DNA from: JABWBD01 sp040768665 | Lineage (GTDB): Bacteria; Planctomycetota; Planctomycetia; Pirellulales; Thermoguttaceae | DNA length: 64,000 nt | Assembly (NCBI GenBank): GCA_040768665.1 | Contig: JAXGMN010000010.1 | Location: forward strand, 248,001 to 312,000 | Direction of reading: 5' to 3' | Shown here: positions 17,496-26,866 of the stretch, one piece after another | Layout of the letters: each line of letters begins with the position of its first letter | Position numbering within the stretch: position 1 is the stretch's first letter | The notes under the pieces: model-generated | What the model was told of the DNA's origin: nothing | Databases searched by the model: none | Seen by the model: the letters and a program-made list of their open reading frames with translations, nothing else | Made by a program: the position numbers and the translations under genes

Positions 17496-18380
17496 ATGTC
17501 GCCTCCCGACGCTCCTCGACCGCCGCATCGACCGCCGCGCGACGCGTGGTTCTATGCGGCGCTGGGGGTGCTCGGCGGTTTTTACGTGCTGATGATCGTC
17601 GCGCTGCTGGTGGCCGACCTCGCCTATATGGCTACCAGCGACTCGGCCGAGTTTGCCCACCGGGTCTCAGACTGGCCGGCGGCGGCGCGTGCGACGGCCA
17701 ACGTGCTCGTCAACCTTGTGGCGGCCCTGGCCAAGCCGGAAATTCGCTACGCCGTCGTCTTGAGCCTGCTTTCCTGCACGATCACGGCGATCGTCTCGCT
17801 GTGGGTGGCCGTGCCGCTGGGGTACGTCCTGGCGAGGGTCCCCTTTCGCGGTCGCGACGTGGTCGACCTGATCCTGGACATCCCGATTGTCCTGCCGCCT
17901 TTGGTATTGGGGCTTAGCTTGCTGATCCTTTTTCAGTTTGCTCCACGCTCGGTCCGCGAGGCGGTGGTGTATCAGGTGCCCGCCGTGATCCTCGCTCAAT
18001 TCGTGGTGGCGTGCGCGTTCGCGGTGCGGACGATGCAGGCAACCTTTCAACTGATCGACCCTCGCCGCGAACAGGTGGCCCTCACTTTGGGCTGCAACCG
18101 CGCCGGGGCGTTCTGGCGAGTCGTGCTCCCCGAGGCCAGACGCGGGATCATCACGGCCGGCACGCTGGCCTGGGCCCGCGCGCTGGGCGAATTTGGCCCT
18201 CTGTTGATCTTCGCCGGCGCCACGCGGATGAAGACGGAAGTACTCTCCACAACCGTCTTCCTGGAACTGAGCATCGGCAATCTGCCGGCGGCGGTGGCCG
18301 TTTCGATGATCATGATCGCCGCCGCGGCCGTGGTATTGGCGATTATGCGCCTTGCGGGGAGCCGCGAATGGATCCTCTAG
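17496..18380 (+). CDS. ABC transporter permease, ModB-like
   Basis: A 294-residue inner-membrane permease with about six membrane spans (for example VLGGFYVLMIVALLVADLA, LSLLSCTITAIVSLWVAVP, DIPIVLPPLVLGLSLLILF). The EAA-type coupling loop is seen as ALTLGCNRAGAFWRVVLPEA followed by LAWARALGEFGPLLIFAG at about residues 205-245, as in molybdate and sulfate permeases. Compared with typical ModB (~225 residues) it has a longer N terminus with a periplasmic loop. It follows the binding-protein gene and is ten bases before the ATPase gene, forming one transport unit. Confidence 0.88.
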   Translation: MSPPDAPRPPHRPPRDAWFYAALGVLGGFYVLMIVALLVADLAYMATSDSAEFAHRVSDWPAAARATANVLVNLVAALAKPEIRYAVVLSLLSCTITAIVSLWVAVPLGYVLARVPFRGRDVVDLILDIPIVLPPLVLGLSLLILFQFAPRSVREAVVYQVPAVILAQFVVACAFAVRTMQATFQLIDPRREQVALTLGCNRAGAFWRVVLPEARRGIITAGTLAWARALGEFGPLLIFAGATRMKTEVLSTTVFLELSIGNLPAAVAVSMIMIAAAAVVLAIMRLAGSREWIL

Positions 18381-18390
18381 GGGCCACGCC

Positions 18391-19053
18391 ATGATCACCC
18401 TCGAAAAACTCGCGATCGAACAAGGAGCATTCCGCCTGACGGATATTTCCTTCTCGATTCCGACGGGTGCATATGGAGTGCTCATGGGCGCAACGGGCTC
18501 GGGCAAGACGACGATCCTGGAAGCCGTCTGCGGGCTGCGTGCCGTCGCCGCCGGGCGGATTTTCTTGCCCGCCGGCGACGCCACACGGCTTCGCCCGAGC
18601 GAGCGGGGTCTGGGGTATGTGCCGCAAGACGGGGTGCTTTTTCCCTCAATGACCGTGGCCGAACATCTTGCCTTCGCGTTGAACCTGCGCCGCTGGCCGG
18701 CGGCGGAGATTCGCGGACGGGTCGACGAACTGGCGTCAATGCTCGGCATCGAGCCGCTCTTGGCGAGGCGCCCGCTGGGGCTCAGCGGCGGCGAACGTCA
18801 GCGTGTCGCTCTGGGCCGCGCGATTGCCTTTCGCCCTTCGGTCCTTTGCCTCGACGAGCCGCTCAGCGCACTGGACATGGGCACGCGCGAGCGGATGTAC
18901 GAACTGCTGAAAAAAGTCTGCACGCAGACGGGCGTGACCGTCCTCCACGTGACACACAGCCGCCGCGAAGCCCACCGCCTGGCTGATACGCTGTTGAGCC
19001 TGCACGACGGGACGGTGTTCTGCGAGGCGAAAGGTCCGCCGGGACGCAAGTAG
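18391..19053 (+). CDS. ABC transporter ATPase, ModC-like, without C-terminal TOBE domain
   Basis: A 220-residue nucleotide-binding subunit energising the neighbouring permease. It has Walker A GATGSGKTT (about residue 32), Q-loop GYVPQDGVLFP, signature LSGGERQRVALGRA, Walker B VLCLDEPLSAL and the switch HVTHSRREA. It stops shortly after the core domain, so the oxyanion-sensing MOP/TOBE domain of classical ModC (~350 residues) is absent. Start taken at the ATG ten bases after the permease stop. Confidence 0.88.
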   Translation: MITLEKLAIEQGAFRLTDISFSIPTGAYGVLMGATGSGKTTILEAVCGLRAVAAGRIFLPAGDATRLRPSERGLGYVPQDGVLFPSMTVAEHLAFALNLRRWPAAEIRGRVDELASMLGIEPLLARRPLGLSGGERQRVALGRAIAFRPSVLCLDEPLSALDMGTRERMYELLKKVCTQTGVTVLHVTHSRREAHRLADTLLSLHDGTVFCEAKGPPGRK

Positions 19054-19102
19054 GTCGCGCTTGCCGAGTGGCGGCTGAGCCCTTCCGGACCGTGCGGGCA
19101 AA

Positions 19103-22100
19103 TTACCGTCCTCGGGACCGTCCGTTGCCGTTGCTCCGCCCGTTGCCGTTGGACTTGCGCGGTGCAGCCAGCAGCCGGAAATTTCCGGCGCCGAGAAGCT
19201 CTTCTACGCGGTGGCGCATTTCCCCATTGACTTCGACCCGAAACTTGTCGCAGGTCATCGGCACGCGGGAGCCGTCGGCCATGCAGATGATCAGTTGCAG
19301 CTCGCCGCTGCCCGGATAGCCGCGGAGTATCTCATAGAGCTTTTCCAGCCCTGCCGGGCCGTGCTGCGACTCGAACAGCCGGATCATCACCCCGCGGGTG
19401 AAGCGGCTTTCCAAGTCTTCAAGGGTGATCAATTCGTTGACGATGAGATTGGCATCGTCGCTGCCGGCCCGCTTGTCGATCGATCCGAGGACCATGAGGA
19501 TGGCGTCGGGCTGAACGAGTTCGCCGAACTGGGCGTACTGTTCCGGCCAGACGATACAGCGCATAATGCCCGCCATGTCTTCCAGGTCGAACATCGCATA
19601 ACGGCTGGGGCTTCCCGGGCGCGGGTTCTTCGTATGGGCGAGCTTGATCGCGGAGAGCATGCCGCCCAGCATCACCTCCGTGCGGTGCTTGAGTCCCGCC
19701 GCCTCCACGGTCGTATGCGAGCAGTACGTCGCCAGCGTCTTCTCGTGCTCGGCCAACGGATGGCTGGAAAGATAGAAGCCGAGCACTTCCTTCTCTTTGG
19801 TGAGTTTGTCGCGTTCTTCCCATTCCGGCACGTCGGGGAGTTGGGCGGCGACGGCTTTCGTTCCTTCTTCCTCTTCATCGTCGCCAAACAGGCCGAGCTG
19901 GCCGGTGCGGCGATCGGCGGCCGCGGCATGACCCGCCTGCAGGGCGCGGTCGATCACGTGAAACAACTGGGCTCGGCGGCCGCCGAGCGTATCGAAGGCC
20001 CCGGCCTTGATGAGCGATTCGATGGCCGTGCGGTTGACCAGGGCCGGGTCGAGCCGTTCGCAGAAGTCGAAGATGCTTCGGAAAGGCCCCTGCTTGGCCC
20101 GCTCCGCAGAAATGGCCTCGGCCGCATTGCTCCCGCACCCTTTGATCGCGGCCAGCCCGAAGCAGATTTTGCCGTCGGCGACGGTGAATTCCGGGTCGCA
20201 ACGGTTGACGTCGGGTGGAACGACCTCGATCTTCATCCGCTGGCAGTCTTCGAGATGTTCGACGAGTGAGTCCTTCTTGGTGAAGTTTCTTCCCGGCATG
20301 TCGCTCGACAAGAGGGCCGCCATGAACTCGACCGGATAGTGGGCCTTGAGATAGGCCGTCATGTACGCGATCAGGGCGTAGGCGGTGCTATGGGACTTAT
20401 TGAACCCGTAGCCCGCGAACTTCTCGATCAGGCCGAAAAGCTCTTCGGCTTCCTTCTTGGCGAGCCCCTGGGCCTGTGAACCTTCGACGAACTGCTCGCG
20501 GAACTTGGCGATGATGGGCAGCTTCTTCTTGCTGATCGCCTTGATGCACTTGTAGGCGTTGGCCAGCTCGATGCCGCCGAGACGGTTGAGGATCCGCATC
20601 ACTTGTTCCTGGTAGCAGTTCTTAACGACGATCCCATTGGCAACAAGATTGTGGTGGTCGGCAACCGACATGCCGTAGAACTGCTGATCGGTGACCCGCT
20701 TGAGGCTTGCGATGCGGAAGTAGCGGACATCGCCGAGATCGATGCCGGCCTTGACAGCGGTGACGGACTTTACGAAGGGACAGGAATGCCGCAGGCTGCG
20801 GCGCTCGATTCCGGTGCGATGGCAGAAGGCCCGCTGCGATTCACCGGCCGGAATCGCCTCGAACACCGCCTGTCGGGGAACGCTGCCGACGCTGGCGGCG
20901 GATCCGCGGTTTCCGGCGAATTGGCGGTTGATCAAGTACGGCGTCAAGGCATTTTCCAGCCGCTGCAAGTTCCAGAGTTGTACGCGGTTTTCTCTCAGCG
21001 TCACCGCGATGCCTTCTAGTTGGCAAAGCCTGCGTACGTCCTCAAGAAGCTCCTTCGACACGGAACTGATGAAGCAGATGCCGACATTCCGATCGTTCTT
21101 CGCCAGACAACCGTCCGAATCGATGAGCCCGGCCAGGAAAGCTCGCCGTACGGATGCGGTGCTGCGAAAGATCGGTTCCGGAACTCGTTTCTGCCGGGCC
21201 GGCACCTTCAGCCCGAGGTCCTCCAGCCAGTGGTGCAGACGAGTTTTGCGGTTGCCGAAGCCTGGCTCGTTAAGTAGTTCCGAGCAAGAGATGCCGATGA
21301 ACCAGGATCGCTCGTGGTGGTAGGGATTCAGGTGGAGTTTCGGCAGATGCTCTTCCAACCATTGCACGAGCCGTGCATGCCGCTCGAAGATGCCGCTTGC
21401 CAGCGTCAACCCCTTGCCGGTCATGCAACCGTCGCCGACGAGTTGACCGAGCAGATAGGCGACGTCTTCGTCGCAGCCCAGCCATGGAGCAAACTCACCG
21501 GCGGAAGGCTCGTCCTGGCAGACCGAGAGCCCCACGGCAACGATGTGTTTGTCCGGGTCAAGATGCTGGACCTCTTTGAAGCCGTCGAAGGTGAGGACCT
21601 TGTGATCAGGCGTCAATGTGGCCGAAAAACCGTTGACAAGCGTCATTCGGATCCCGTCCGACCGCCGCGTCGGCCCGCAGCCGTGGCACTGTTTCGTTTC
21701 GAATCGGTGGGTGTCGAGATTCAGTGCCGGCACGCCATCGCCGCGCCGCACCTCCCGGATCGGTTTCTCGGAACCGTCGGCCATCGCGATTCGAGTGTCC
21801 TCATGGATGCACATGACCCCGTGCGTTTCCTCCAGCACGTCTTTCATCACGGGGTGCTTGTATTCCGCCTCCTGTCGGCCGTGCTTGACCTGGATATAGT
21901 CGTCGACCATGCCACCCTCGAGCGGACCGGGCCGGTAGAGGGCGTTGGTGGCGATGATGTCGCGGAAATGGTTCGGCTTCATCCGCTGCAAGAGATCACG
22001 AATGCCGCCGCTTTCGAGCTGAAAGATGCCCTTGGTCTCGCCGCGGCAGAGCAGAGCGAAAGTTTCGGCGTCGTCGAGGGGGAAGCTGTAGGGATCGACC

Positions 22101-23863
22101 CGCTCGCCCGTCGTCTGCTCGATCAGTTGCACGACTTTCGAAAGGATCGTGAGGTTTCTCAGGCCGAGGAAGTCCATTTTCAACAGGCCGGCGTTCTCGA
22201 CGTCGGCCATCGCCCACTGCGTGATCACTTCTTCCTTGCCCTGGACCCGTTGCAGGGCAACGTAGTCGGTGAGGGGCCGGTCGGCGATGACCACCGCGGC
22301 CGCGTGGGTGCCGACGTTGCGAGCGAGCCCTTCGATCTGCATGGCGAGATTCAACAGCTCGCGGACCTCCATGTCCGTGTCGTAGGCTTTCTTCAGATCG
22401 TCGCTTTGCTCCAGCGCCTTGCGGAGCGTGATGCCGAGCTGCTCGGGAACCTTGGAGACGACCTCGTTCACACGCGGAATCGGCAAGCCGAGGGCCCGGC
22501 CCACGTCGCGGATCGCGGCCCGGGCGGCCATGGTGCCGAAGGTGCCGATCTGGGCGACGTTTTCGTGGCCGTACTTCTCCTTGACGTACTGGATCACCTC
22601 GCCGCGGCGCTGCTGGTCGAAGTCGATATCGATATCGGGCGCTTCCTGGCGGTTGATGTCGAGAAAACGCTCGAACAGCAGGTCGTACTCCAGCGGGCAG
22701 ACATGGCTCATGTGCAGCGCGTAAGCGACCAGCGAGCCGACGCCCGAGCCACGCGCCGTCGCCTCGATCCCCTGGCTGCGGGAGAAATGGACGAAATCCC
22801 AGACGATCAAGAAGTAGTTGGGAAAGCCCAGCTTGTTGATCACGCCAAGCTCACGCTCCAGCCGGTCCATCACCTCCTGGGAAAGCTGTCCGCCGGGGCA
22901 GCGTTTCTCGTTGCCGGCGTAACGCTGCTTCAAGCCTTCAAGGCAGAGTTCGCGGAGGTAGTCCTCGGAGGTCTTGCCTGCCGGAGGGGTGAAAATCGGA
23001 AAGTGGCGCTCGCCGAGCTTGAGTTCGATGTCGACGCTGTCGGCGATCGACTGGCTCTGCCGCAGGGCCTCCTCGTATTCGGCGAAGGCCGCATGCATCT
23101 CATGCGGACTGCGGAGGTAGAACTCGTTCGTCTCCATCCGCATCCGTTTGGCGTCGGTGCGGAACTTGCCCGTGTTGACGCAGAGGAGGATGTCCTGCGC
23201 CTCGGCGTCTTCCCGCTCGACGTAGTGGACGTCGCTCGTCGCGACCAGCGGCAGGCCCATTCGCCGGGCCACTTCCACGGCGCCCTTCAGCGCGAACCGC
23301 TGAATCTCGAGGCCGTTGTCCTGGATCTCGACGAAGTAGCGATCGCCGAAGATCTTGTGGAACCAGGCGGCCACCTCCATCGCCTTTTCAATCTCGGGTT
23401 CGGTACCGCTGATCAGCGCGCGGTTCAGCTCGCTGGAGACGCAGCCGCTCAGGCAGATCAGCCCTTCACGGTGTGCCTCGAGGATCTGCTTGTCAATCCG
23501 CGGCCGGAAATAGAACCCTTCGAGAAACGCCGACGATGCCAGCTTGAGCAAGTTTTGGAAACCCGTGCGGTTCTGCGCCAGCAGGGTGAGATGGTAACTG
23601 GCATCTTTCATGCTGCCGGCTTCCTTGTGGAAGCGGCTGCCCGGGGCCACGTACGCCTCGTAGCCGATGATCGGGTTGATCTCGGCGGCCTTCGCCTTGC
23701 GGTAGAATTCCAACGCCCCGAAGAGGTTTCCATGGTCGGTCAGCGCAAGTGCGTTCATCCCCAGCGCCTTGGTCCGCTCGATCAGCCGATCGATGCTCCC
23801 GGCTCCGTCCAGAAGGCTGTAGTGACTGTGGCAATGAAGATGGACGAAAGGAGGAACGCTCAT
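19103..23863 (-). CDS. dnaE: DNA polymerase III alpha subunit, intein-containing
   Basis: Replicative polymerase catalytic subunit. The reading frame is 1586 residues and includes a 398-residue intein; the spliced product would be 1188 residues, normal for DnaE. The N-terminal PHP domain starts PPFVHLHCHSHYSLLDGAGS. The polymerase core has ARGSGVGSLVAYAL and the catalytic PDIDIDFDQQRRGEVIQYV. After the intein come YQEQVMRI, KKKLPIIAKFREQFVEG and GYGFNKSHSTAYALIAY, then an OB-fold region and a Gly/Asn/Arg-rich tail. Start chosen at the ATG whose product begins at the PHP domain; 17 upstream codons are open. It runs against the ABC transporter operon. Confidence 0.96.
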   Translation of the reverse strand: MSVPPFVHLHCHSHYSLLDGAGSIDRLIERTKALGMNALALTDHGNLFGALEFYRKAKAAEINPIIGYEAYVAPGSRFHKEAGSMKDASYHLTLLAQNRTGFQNLLKLASSAFLEGFYFRPRIDKQILEAHREGLICLSGCVSSELNRALISGTEPEIEKAMEVAAWFHKIFGDRYFVEIQDNGLEIQRFALKGAVEVARRMGLPLVATSDVHYVEREDAEAQDILLCVNTGKFRTDAKRMRMETNEFYLRSPHEMHAAFAEYEEALRQSQSIADSVDIELKLGERHFPIFTPPAGKTSEDYLRELCLEGLKQRYAGNEKRCPGGQLSQEVMDRLERELGVINKLGFPNYFLIVWDFVHFSRSQGIEATARGSGVGSLVAYALHMSHVCPLEYDLLFERFLDINRQEAPDIDIDFDQQRRGEVIQYVKEKYGHENVAQIGTFGTMAARAAIRDVGRALGLPIPRVNEVVSKVPEQLGITLRKALEQSDDLKKAYDTDMEVRELLNLAMQIEGLARNVGTHAAAVVIADRPLTDYVALQRVQGKEEVITQWAMADVENAGLLKMDFLGLRNLTILSKVVQLIEQTTGERVDPYSFPLDDAETFALLCRGETKGIFQLESGGIRDLLQRMKPNHFRDIIATNALYRPGPLEGGMVDDYIQVKHGRQEAEYKHPVMKDVLEETHGVMCIHEDTRIAMADGSEKPIREVRRGDGVPALNLDTHRFETKQCHGCGPTRRSDGIRMTLVNGFSATLTPDHKVLTFDGFKEVQHLDPDKHIVAVGLSVCQDEPSAGEFAPWLGCDEDVAYLLGQLVGDGCMTGKGLTLASGIFERHARLVQWLEEHLPKLHLNPYHHERSWFIGISCSELLNEPGFGNRKTRLHHWLEDLGLKVPARQKRVPEPIFRSTASVRRAFLAGLIDSDGCLAKNDRNVGICFISSVSKELLEDVRRLCQLEGIAVTLRENRVQLWNLQRLENALTPYLINRQFAGNRGSAASVGSVPRQAVFEAIPAGESQRAFCHRTGIERRSLRHSCPFVKSVTAVKAGIDLGDVRYFRIASLKRVTDQQFYGMSVADHHNLVANGIVVKNCYQEQVMRILNRLGGIELANAYKCIKAISKKKLPIIAKFREQFVEGSQAQGLAKKEAEELFGLIEKFAGYGFNKSHSTAYALIAYMTAYLKAHYPVEFMAALLSSDMPGRNFTKKDSLVEHLEDCQRMKIEVVPPDVNRCDPEFTVADGKICFGLAAIKGCGSNAAEAISAERAKQGPFRSIFDFCERLDPALVNRTAIESLIKAGAFDTLGGRRAQLFHVIDRALQAGHAAAADRRTGQLGLFGDDEEEEGTKAVAAQLPDVPEWEERDKLTKEKEVLGFYLSSHPLAEHEKTLATYCSHTTVEAAGLKHRTEVMLGGMLSAIKLAHTKNPRPGSPSRYAMFDLEDMAGIMRCIVWPEQYAQFGELVQPDAILMVLGSIDKRAGSDDANLIVNELITLEDLESRFTRGVMIRLFESQHGPAGLEKLYEILRGYPGSGELQLIICMADGSRVPMTCDKFRVEVNGEMRHRVEELLGAGNFRLLAAPRKSNGNGRSNGNGRSRGR
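20618..21811 (-). mobile_element. Intein in DnaE with LAGLIDADG homing endonuclease
   Basis: A 398-residue in-frame insertion between HGVM and CYQEQVM of DnaE. It opens with Cys1 (CIHEDTRIAMADGSEKPI) and has the block B histidine in TPDHKVLT. Two endonuclease motifs, LLGQLVGDG and FLAGLIDSDG, are spaced about 120 residues apart as in monomeric LAGLIDADG enzymes. It ends DHHNLVANGIVVKN before the +1 Cys of the extein. The terminal Asn and the following Cys are present, but the penultimate residue is Lys rather than the usual His. The insertion point is in a highly conserved polymerase motif, a common target for inteins. Confidence 0.93.
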
Positions 23864-24021
23864 TCTTCTCGCTGCGTCGTGCTGGAGAGTGAAAGAGAGG
23901 AGAACGACCAACAACTACTGATTGTAGAGACTAAGGAGGAAGGCGGAAGGGGGACGGTGGAAGTCGGACCGGACTCGGCTCTCCAACTCCACCTTTCCTC
24001 TTCCGCCTTCCCTCTCAGCCT

Positions 24022-24696
24022 TCACTCCTCCGGTTCTCCAATCGCACGCAGGTAGCGGGCGAGCCGGTCCTGTAAATCGAGCAGATTCTGCCACTGCCGC
24101 TGCTCGAGGGTGACATGACCGGACTTCGGCGACGCGCGAACGGTGCGGATCAGGCCTCGAATCCGCAGGTGAAAATACTGGAGGATCTCGGATAATTGGG
24201 CAGCCTGTCCCGGACCGAGCGACTCGGGCAATTCCGGCGGGAGGAGAGTGTGCAGCTTCGCACCGGCCGTCTGATCGTTGGGAAACTGGAGCTCGAACTC
24301 CAAGGCGACTGCCGGCGATGCCTGGTCCAGTTCGTCCACCTCCAGTGGTACGCCCTTTGCGACGTCGGCGGCCCGCAAGCCGGCCAATCGCTCTGCGATC
24401 TCCTCGCGAGAACCATAGATGAGCACGGTGCGACCAACACCGATCACGTCGCCGGGCCGGAGCACCCAGAGCTGGATATTCTCGCCGTTGACCTTAGTCC
24501 CGTTGGTACTTTCCAGGTCGGTCAGAACGATCTTGCCTTGGTCCTCTTGGATCTTGAGGTGAAAACGACTTACCCGCTCGTCGTTGAGTTGGACGGGATT
24601 TCCCTCTTCTCGACCAATGGTCAGCGGAGTCGGGACGTTTTCAAAGACACGTCCCCGATCCGCCCCATCCAGTACCCGCAACGTGACCATCGCCAT
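24022..24696 (-). CDS. FHA-domain protein
   Basis: A 224-residue protein with an N-terminal forkhead-associated domain (about residues 5-100), which binds phosphothreonine peptides. Key residues are visible: PLTIGREEGN (Arg), NDERVSRFHLKI (Ser and His) and LESTNGTKVNG (Asn). The C-terminal 120 residues have no recognised domain but include helical stretches and end QDRLARYLRAIGEPEE. It probably reads phosphorylation by a Ser/Thr kinase; two such kinases are in this window, though not adjacent. The start is the first of two closely spaced ATGs; AAGG lies upstream. It lies 158 bases upstream of dnaE on the same strand. Confidence 0.85.
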   Translation of the reverse strand: MAMVTLRVLDGADRGRVFENVPTPLTIGREEGNPVQLNDERVSRFHLKIQEDQGKIVLTDLESTNGTKVNGENIQLWVLRPGDVIGVGRTVLIYGSREEIAERLAGLRAADVAKGVPLEVDELDQASPAVALEFELQFPNDQTAGAKLHTLLPPELPESLGPGQAAQLSEILQYFHLRIRGLIRTVRASPKSGHVTLEQRQWQNLLDLQDRLARYLRAIGEPEE

Positions 24697-24947
24697 GGAA
24701 TATGCCTTGCGGCAGAATATTCATTGTAGACCGCGGCCGAACACCGGCACGGACGCCTGACAGAACTTACCGTTCCGAAGTTTGGATGGGCAGATCGCTT
24801 GAAGACATGCCTGCCCACGAACCGCACCCGAATTGCCCGATTCGTCCTTCGCCGACCTCCTTACCCCAGGGCTTATAACGCGCCGACCGAGGATCGGTCA
24901 ACACGCCCCCCCATCTGCCGGAATCGGCGCCGTCTTGCACGGTGTCG

Positions 24948-25418
24948 CTATCGCGAACGGGCCGAGCAAGCGACACACTGCATCACGTAGCGGGAGATTC
25001 CGGGTGAGCGGGATAGCCGCAACTGCATGACTGAACCGCACCGGGGGCAATATTCTACTTCCCCGGCCCCCCCCGCCTCCTCCGCCTGCTGGCACGTTGC
25101 ACAAAGGCGAGTGCCCGGCACCGCCTCGATCCGCTCTGGGGAGATTCGACGGCGGCAGGAGGAGCAGATCACGTCGTCCGTCCACGCGGCGGCGTCGCGG
25201 GCCGGGCCGGCGAGCAAGCCCGTTCGGCCACACCGCGGACACTTCAACTGTCCTGCGACTCCGCCGAGCAATTCCGTCATGATCTCGTACGCCGGCTCGC
25301 GGCCGGGCCGGATCTTCTTCTCGCTGCTGAGCCACCGGGCAACCGCGTCCGGACCGCAGACTTCCGACCAGGCACAATCCGGACATCGCAGCTCCTGATA
25401 GTCAATATTCTCATTCAT
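24948..25418 (-). CDS. Zinc-ribbon protein with DksA/TraR-type C4 finger
   Basis: A 156-residue protein with three zinc-binding units: CPDC with a later single Cys, CPRCGRTG, the DksA/TraR-like CSSCRRRISPERIEAVPG followed by CATCQQ, and a final CPRCGSVM with CVAC. The DksA-type finger suggests a link to RNA polymerase or nucleic acids, but the coiled-coil arm of DksA is missing, so function is not assigned. The frame is open to 25520 (a start there gives 190 residues). I chose 25418 because the family-like sequence begins with MNENIDYQELRCPDC; neither start has a good ribosome site. Confidence 0.6.
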   Translation of the reverse strand: MNENIDYQELRCPDCAWSEVCGPDAVARWLSSEKKIRPGREPAYEIMTELLGGVAGQLKCPRCGRTGLLAGPARDAAAWTDDVICSSCRRRISPERIEAVPGTRLCATCQQAEEAGGAGEVEYCPRCGSVMQLRLSRSPGISRYVMQCVACSARSR

Positions 25419-25548
25419 CGCCGAAACGGGGACGATCGCCCCCGACTCATCGAGCATTCCGCCAGTTGCGTAACTATCGATCCTACGAGCCTGCTCGGCG
25501 GCTGTCCAGAGAAGGCGCATGTCTCGCGGATCGAGGTGGGGGCTTGCA

Positions 25549-25671
25549 GTAACCGTTCACGGGGCGGAAGAGAGGGGGACAGGTCCATGTTTTCGGCCAA
25601 CGTCTCTGTCGGCGAAATGCCTCGATTAGCCGAAAAATGGACCAGTCCCCGGCCGCCCCGTGAACGGTTAC
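25549..25671. repeat. 123-base palindromic element, copy 2
   Basis: Outer arms GTAACCGTTCACGGGGCGG and CCGCCCCGTGAACGGTTAC pair perfectly over 19 bases; inner arms GGGGACAGGTCCATGTTTTC and GAAAAATGGACCAGTCCCC pair with few mismatches. Near-identical to copy 1 at 15578-15700, with differences concentrated in the central loop. It occupies the 350-base divergent gap before the threonine dehydrogenase gene. Confidence 0.82.
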
Positions 25672-25772
25672 GGGCTTGCATCCCCAGTCGATATCAGGTA
25701 TCCCCATAAGTTTCGAGTGGAACCTTGTGTGTTCCTTACGACAACCGGCAGGGTAAATCACCTGTGGAAACA

Positions 25773-26810
25773 ATGAAAGCGCTGGTCAAGAGCAAATCCG
25801 AACCCGGATTGTGGCTGGAAGACGTCCCCGTGCCGCAGATCGGCATCAACGACGTGCTGATCGAGGTCCTCCGGACCGGCATCTGCGGTACCGACGTCCA
25901 TATCTATAACTGGGACGCCTGGGCCCAGAAAACGGTTCCCGTACCGCTGGTCGTCGGCCACGAGTTCGTCGGTCGTATCGTAGAAATCGGCAGCAACGTG
26001 GCCGATTTCCAAGTCGGCGACATCGTCAGTGGCGAAGGGCACGTGGTCTGCGGCCGCTGCCGCAATTGCCTCGCCGGGCGCCGGCATCTTTGTATGGATA
26101 CGTCGGGCATCGGAGTAAACCGGCCCGGCGCCTATGCCGAGTACCTGTCGCTGCCGGTGACGAATGTATGGCATCATGAACCGGACATCCCGCGGGACGT
26201 GGCCGCCATTTTCGACCCGCTCGGCAACGCAATCCACACGGCGCTCAGTTTTCCGGTGCTGGGGGAAGACGTGCTCATTACGGGCGCCGGCCCGATCGGC
26301 ATCATGGCAGCCGCCGTCGCCCGGCACGCCGGCGCTCGGTTCGTCGTCATCACCGACGTCAATCCCTGGCGGCTCGAGCTGGCCAAGAAAATGCGGCCTA
26401 CTTTGGCCCTCGACGTTCGCTCGATGAGCATCGCCGACGCCCAGAAAAAGCTCGGAATGCGAGAAGGATTTGACGTGGGGCTGGAAATGTCGGGCAATCC
26501 CCAGGCCTTTCGCGACATGCTCGCCAACATGTGCCACGGCGGAAGGATTGCCATGCTCGGCATCCCCGAGAAAGAAATCGCGATCGACTGGAACACCGTG
26601 ATTTTCAACATGCTTACCATAAAGGGGGTCTATGGCCGCGAGATGTACGAAACCTGGTACAAAATGACCGTGATGATCCAGAGCGGCCTGGACATCGACC
26701 CCGTGATCACTCACCGCTTCCACTACACGAATTTCGAGCAGGGCTTCCAGGCGATGCGATCCGGCCGGTCCGGCAAAGTGATCCTGACGTGGAGGGAGGA
26801 GGCGGAATAG
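25773..26810 (+). CDS. tdh: L-threonine 3-dehydrogenase
   Basis: Oxidises L-threonine to 2-amino-3-ketobutyrate with NAD; zinc medium-chain dehydrogenase, 345 residues. Visible: catalytic zinc ligands in RTGICGTDVHIYNWD and GHEFVG, structural zinc cysteines in CGRCRNC and HLC, Rossmann motif GAGPIGIMAAAVAR, and the FDPLGNAIHTAL block typical of Tdh. Start at the ATG with GGAAA upstream; an in-frame GTG lies three codons earlier. The next gene encodes the ligase for its product, so the pair forms the threonine degradation route. Confidence 0.95.
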   Translation: MKALVKSKSEPGLWLEDVPVPQIGINDVLIEVLRTGICGTDVHIYNWDAWAQKTVPVPLVVGHEFVGRIVEIGSNVADFQVGDIVSGEGHVVCGRCRNCLAGRRHLCMDTSGIGVNRPGAYAEYLSLPVTNVWHHEPDIPRDVAAIFDPLGNAIHTALSFPVLGEDVLITGAGPIGIMAAAVARHAGARFVVITDVNPWRLELAKKMRPTLALDVRSMSIADAQKKLGMREGFDVGLEMSGNPQAFRDMLANMCHGGRIAMLGIPEKEIAIDWNTVIFNMLTIKGVYGREMYETWYKMTVMIQSGLDIDPVITHRFHYTNFEQGFQAMRSGRSGKVILTWREEAE

Positions 26811-26859
26811 GAAATGGCGAATGACCAATGACGAATCACGAATGACGAATCACCAACGA
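26811..26859 (+). repeat. Short degenerate direct repeats between tdh and kbl
   Basis: The 56-base spacer contains successive variants of AATGACGAATCACGAATGAC, i.e. units near ATGACGAATC and ATGACCAATG. It is transcribed with the operon. No hairpin of note; the low-complexity nature suggests slippage expansion. Confidence 0.5.
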
Positions 26860-26866
26860 GGTTGCC

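Noticed and set aside
21314..24055. 913-codon plus-strand open frame opposite dnaE
   Set aside because: Shadow of dnaE produced by its codon bias; the minus strand encodes unmistakable PHP and polymerase motifs.
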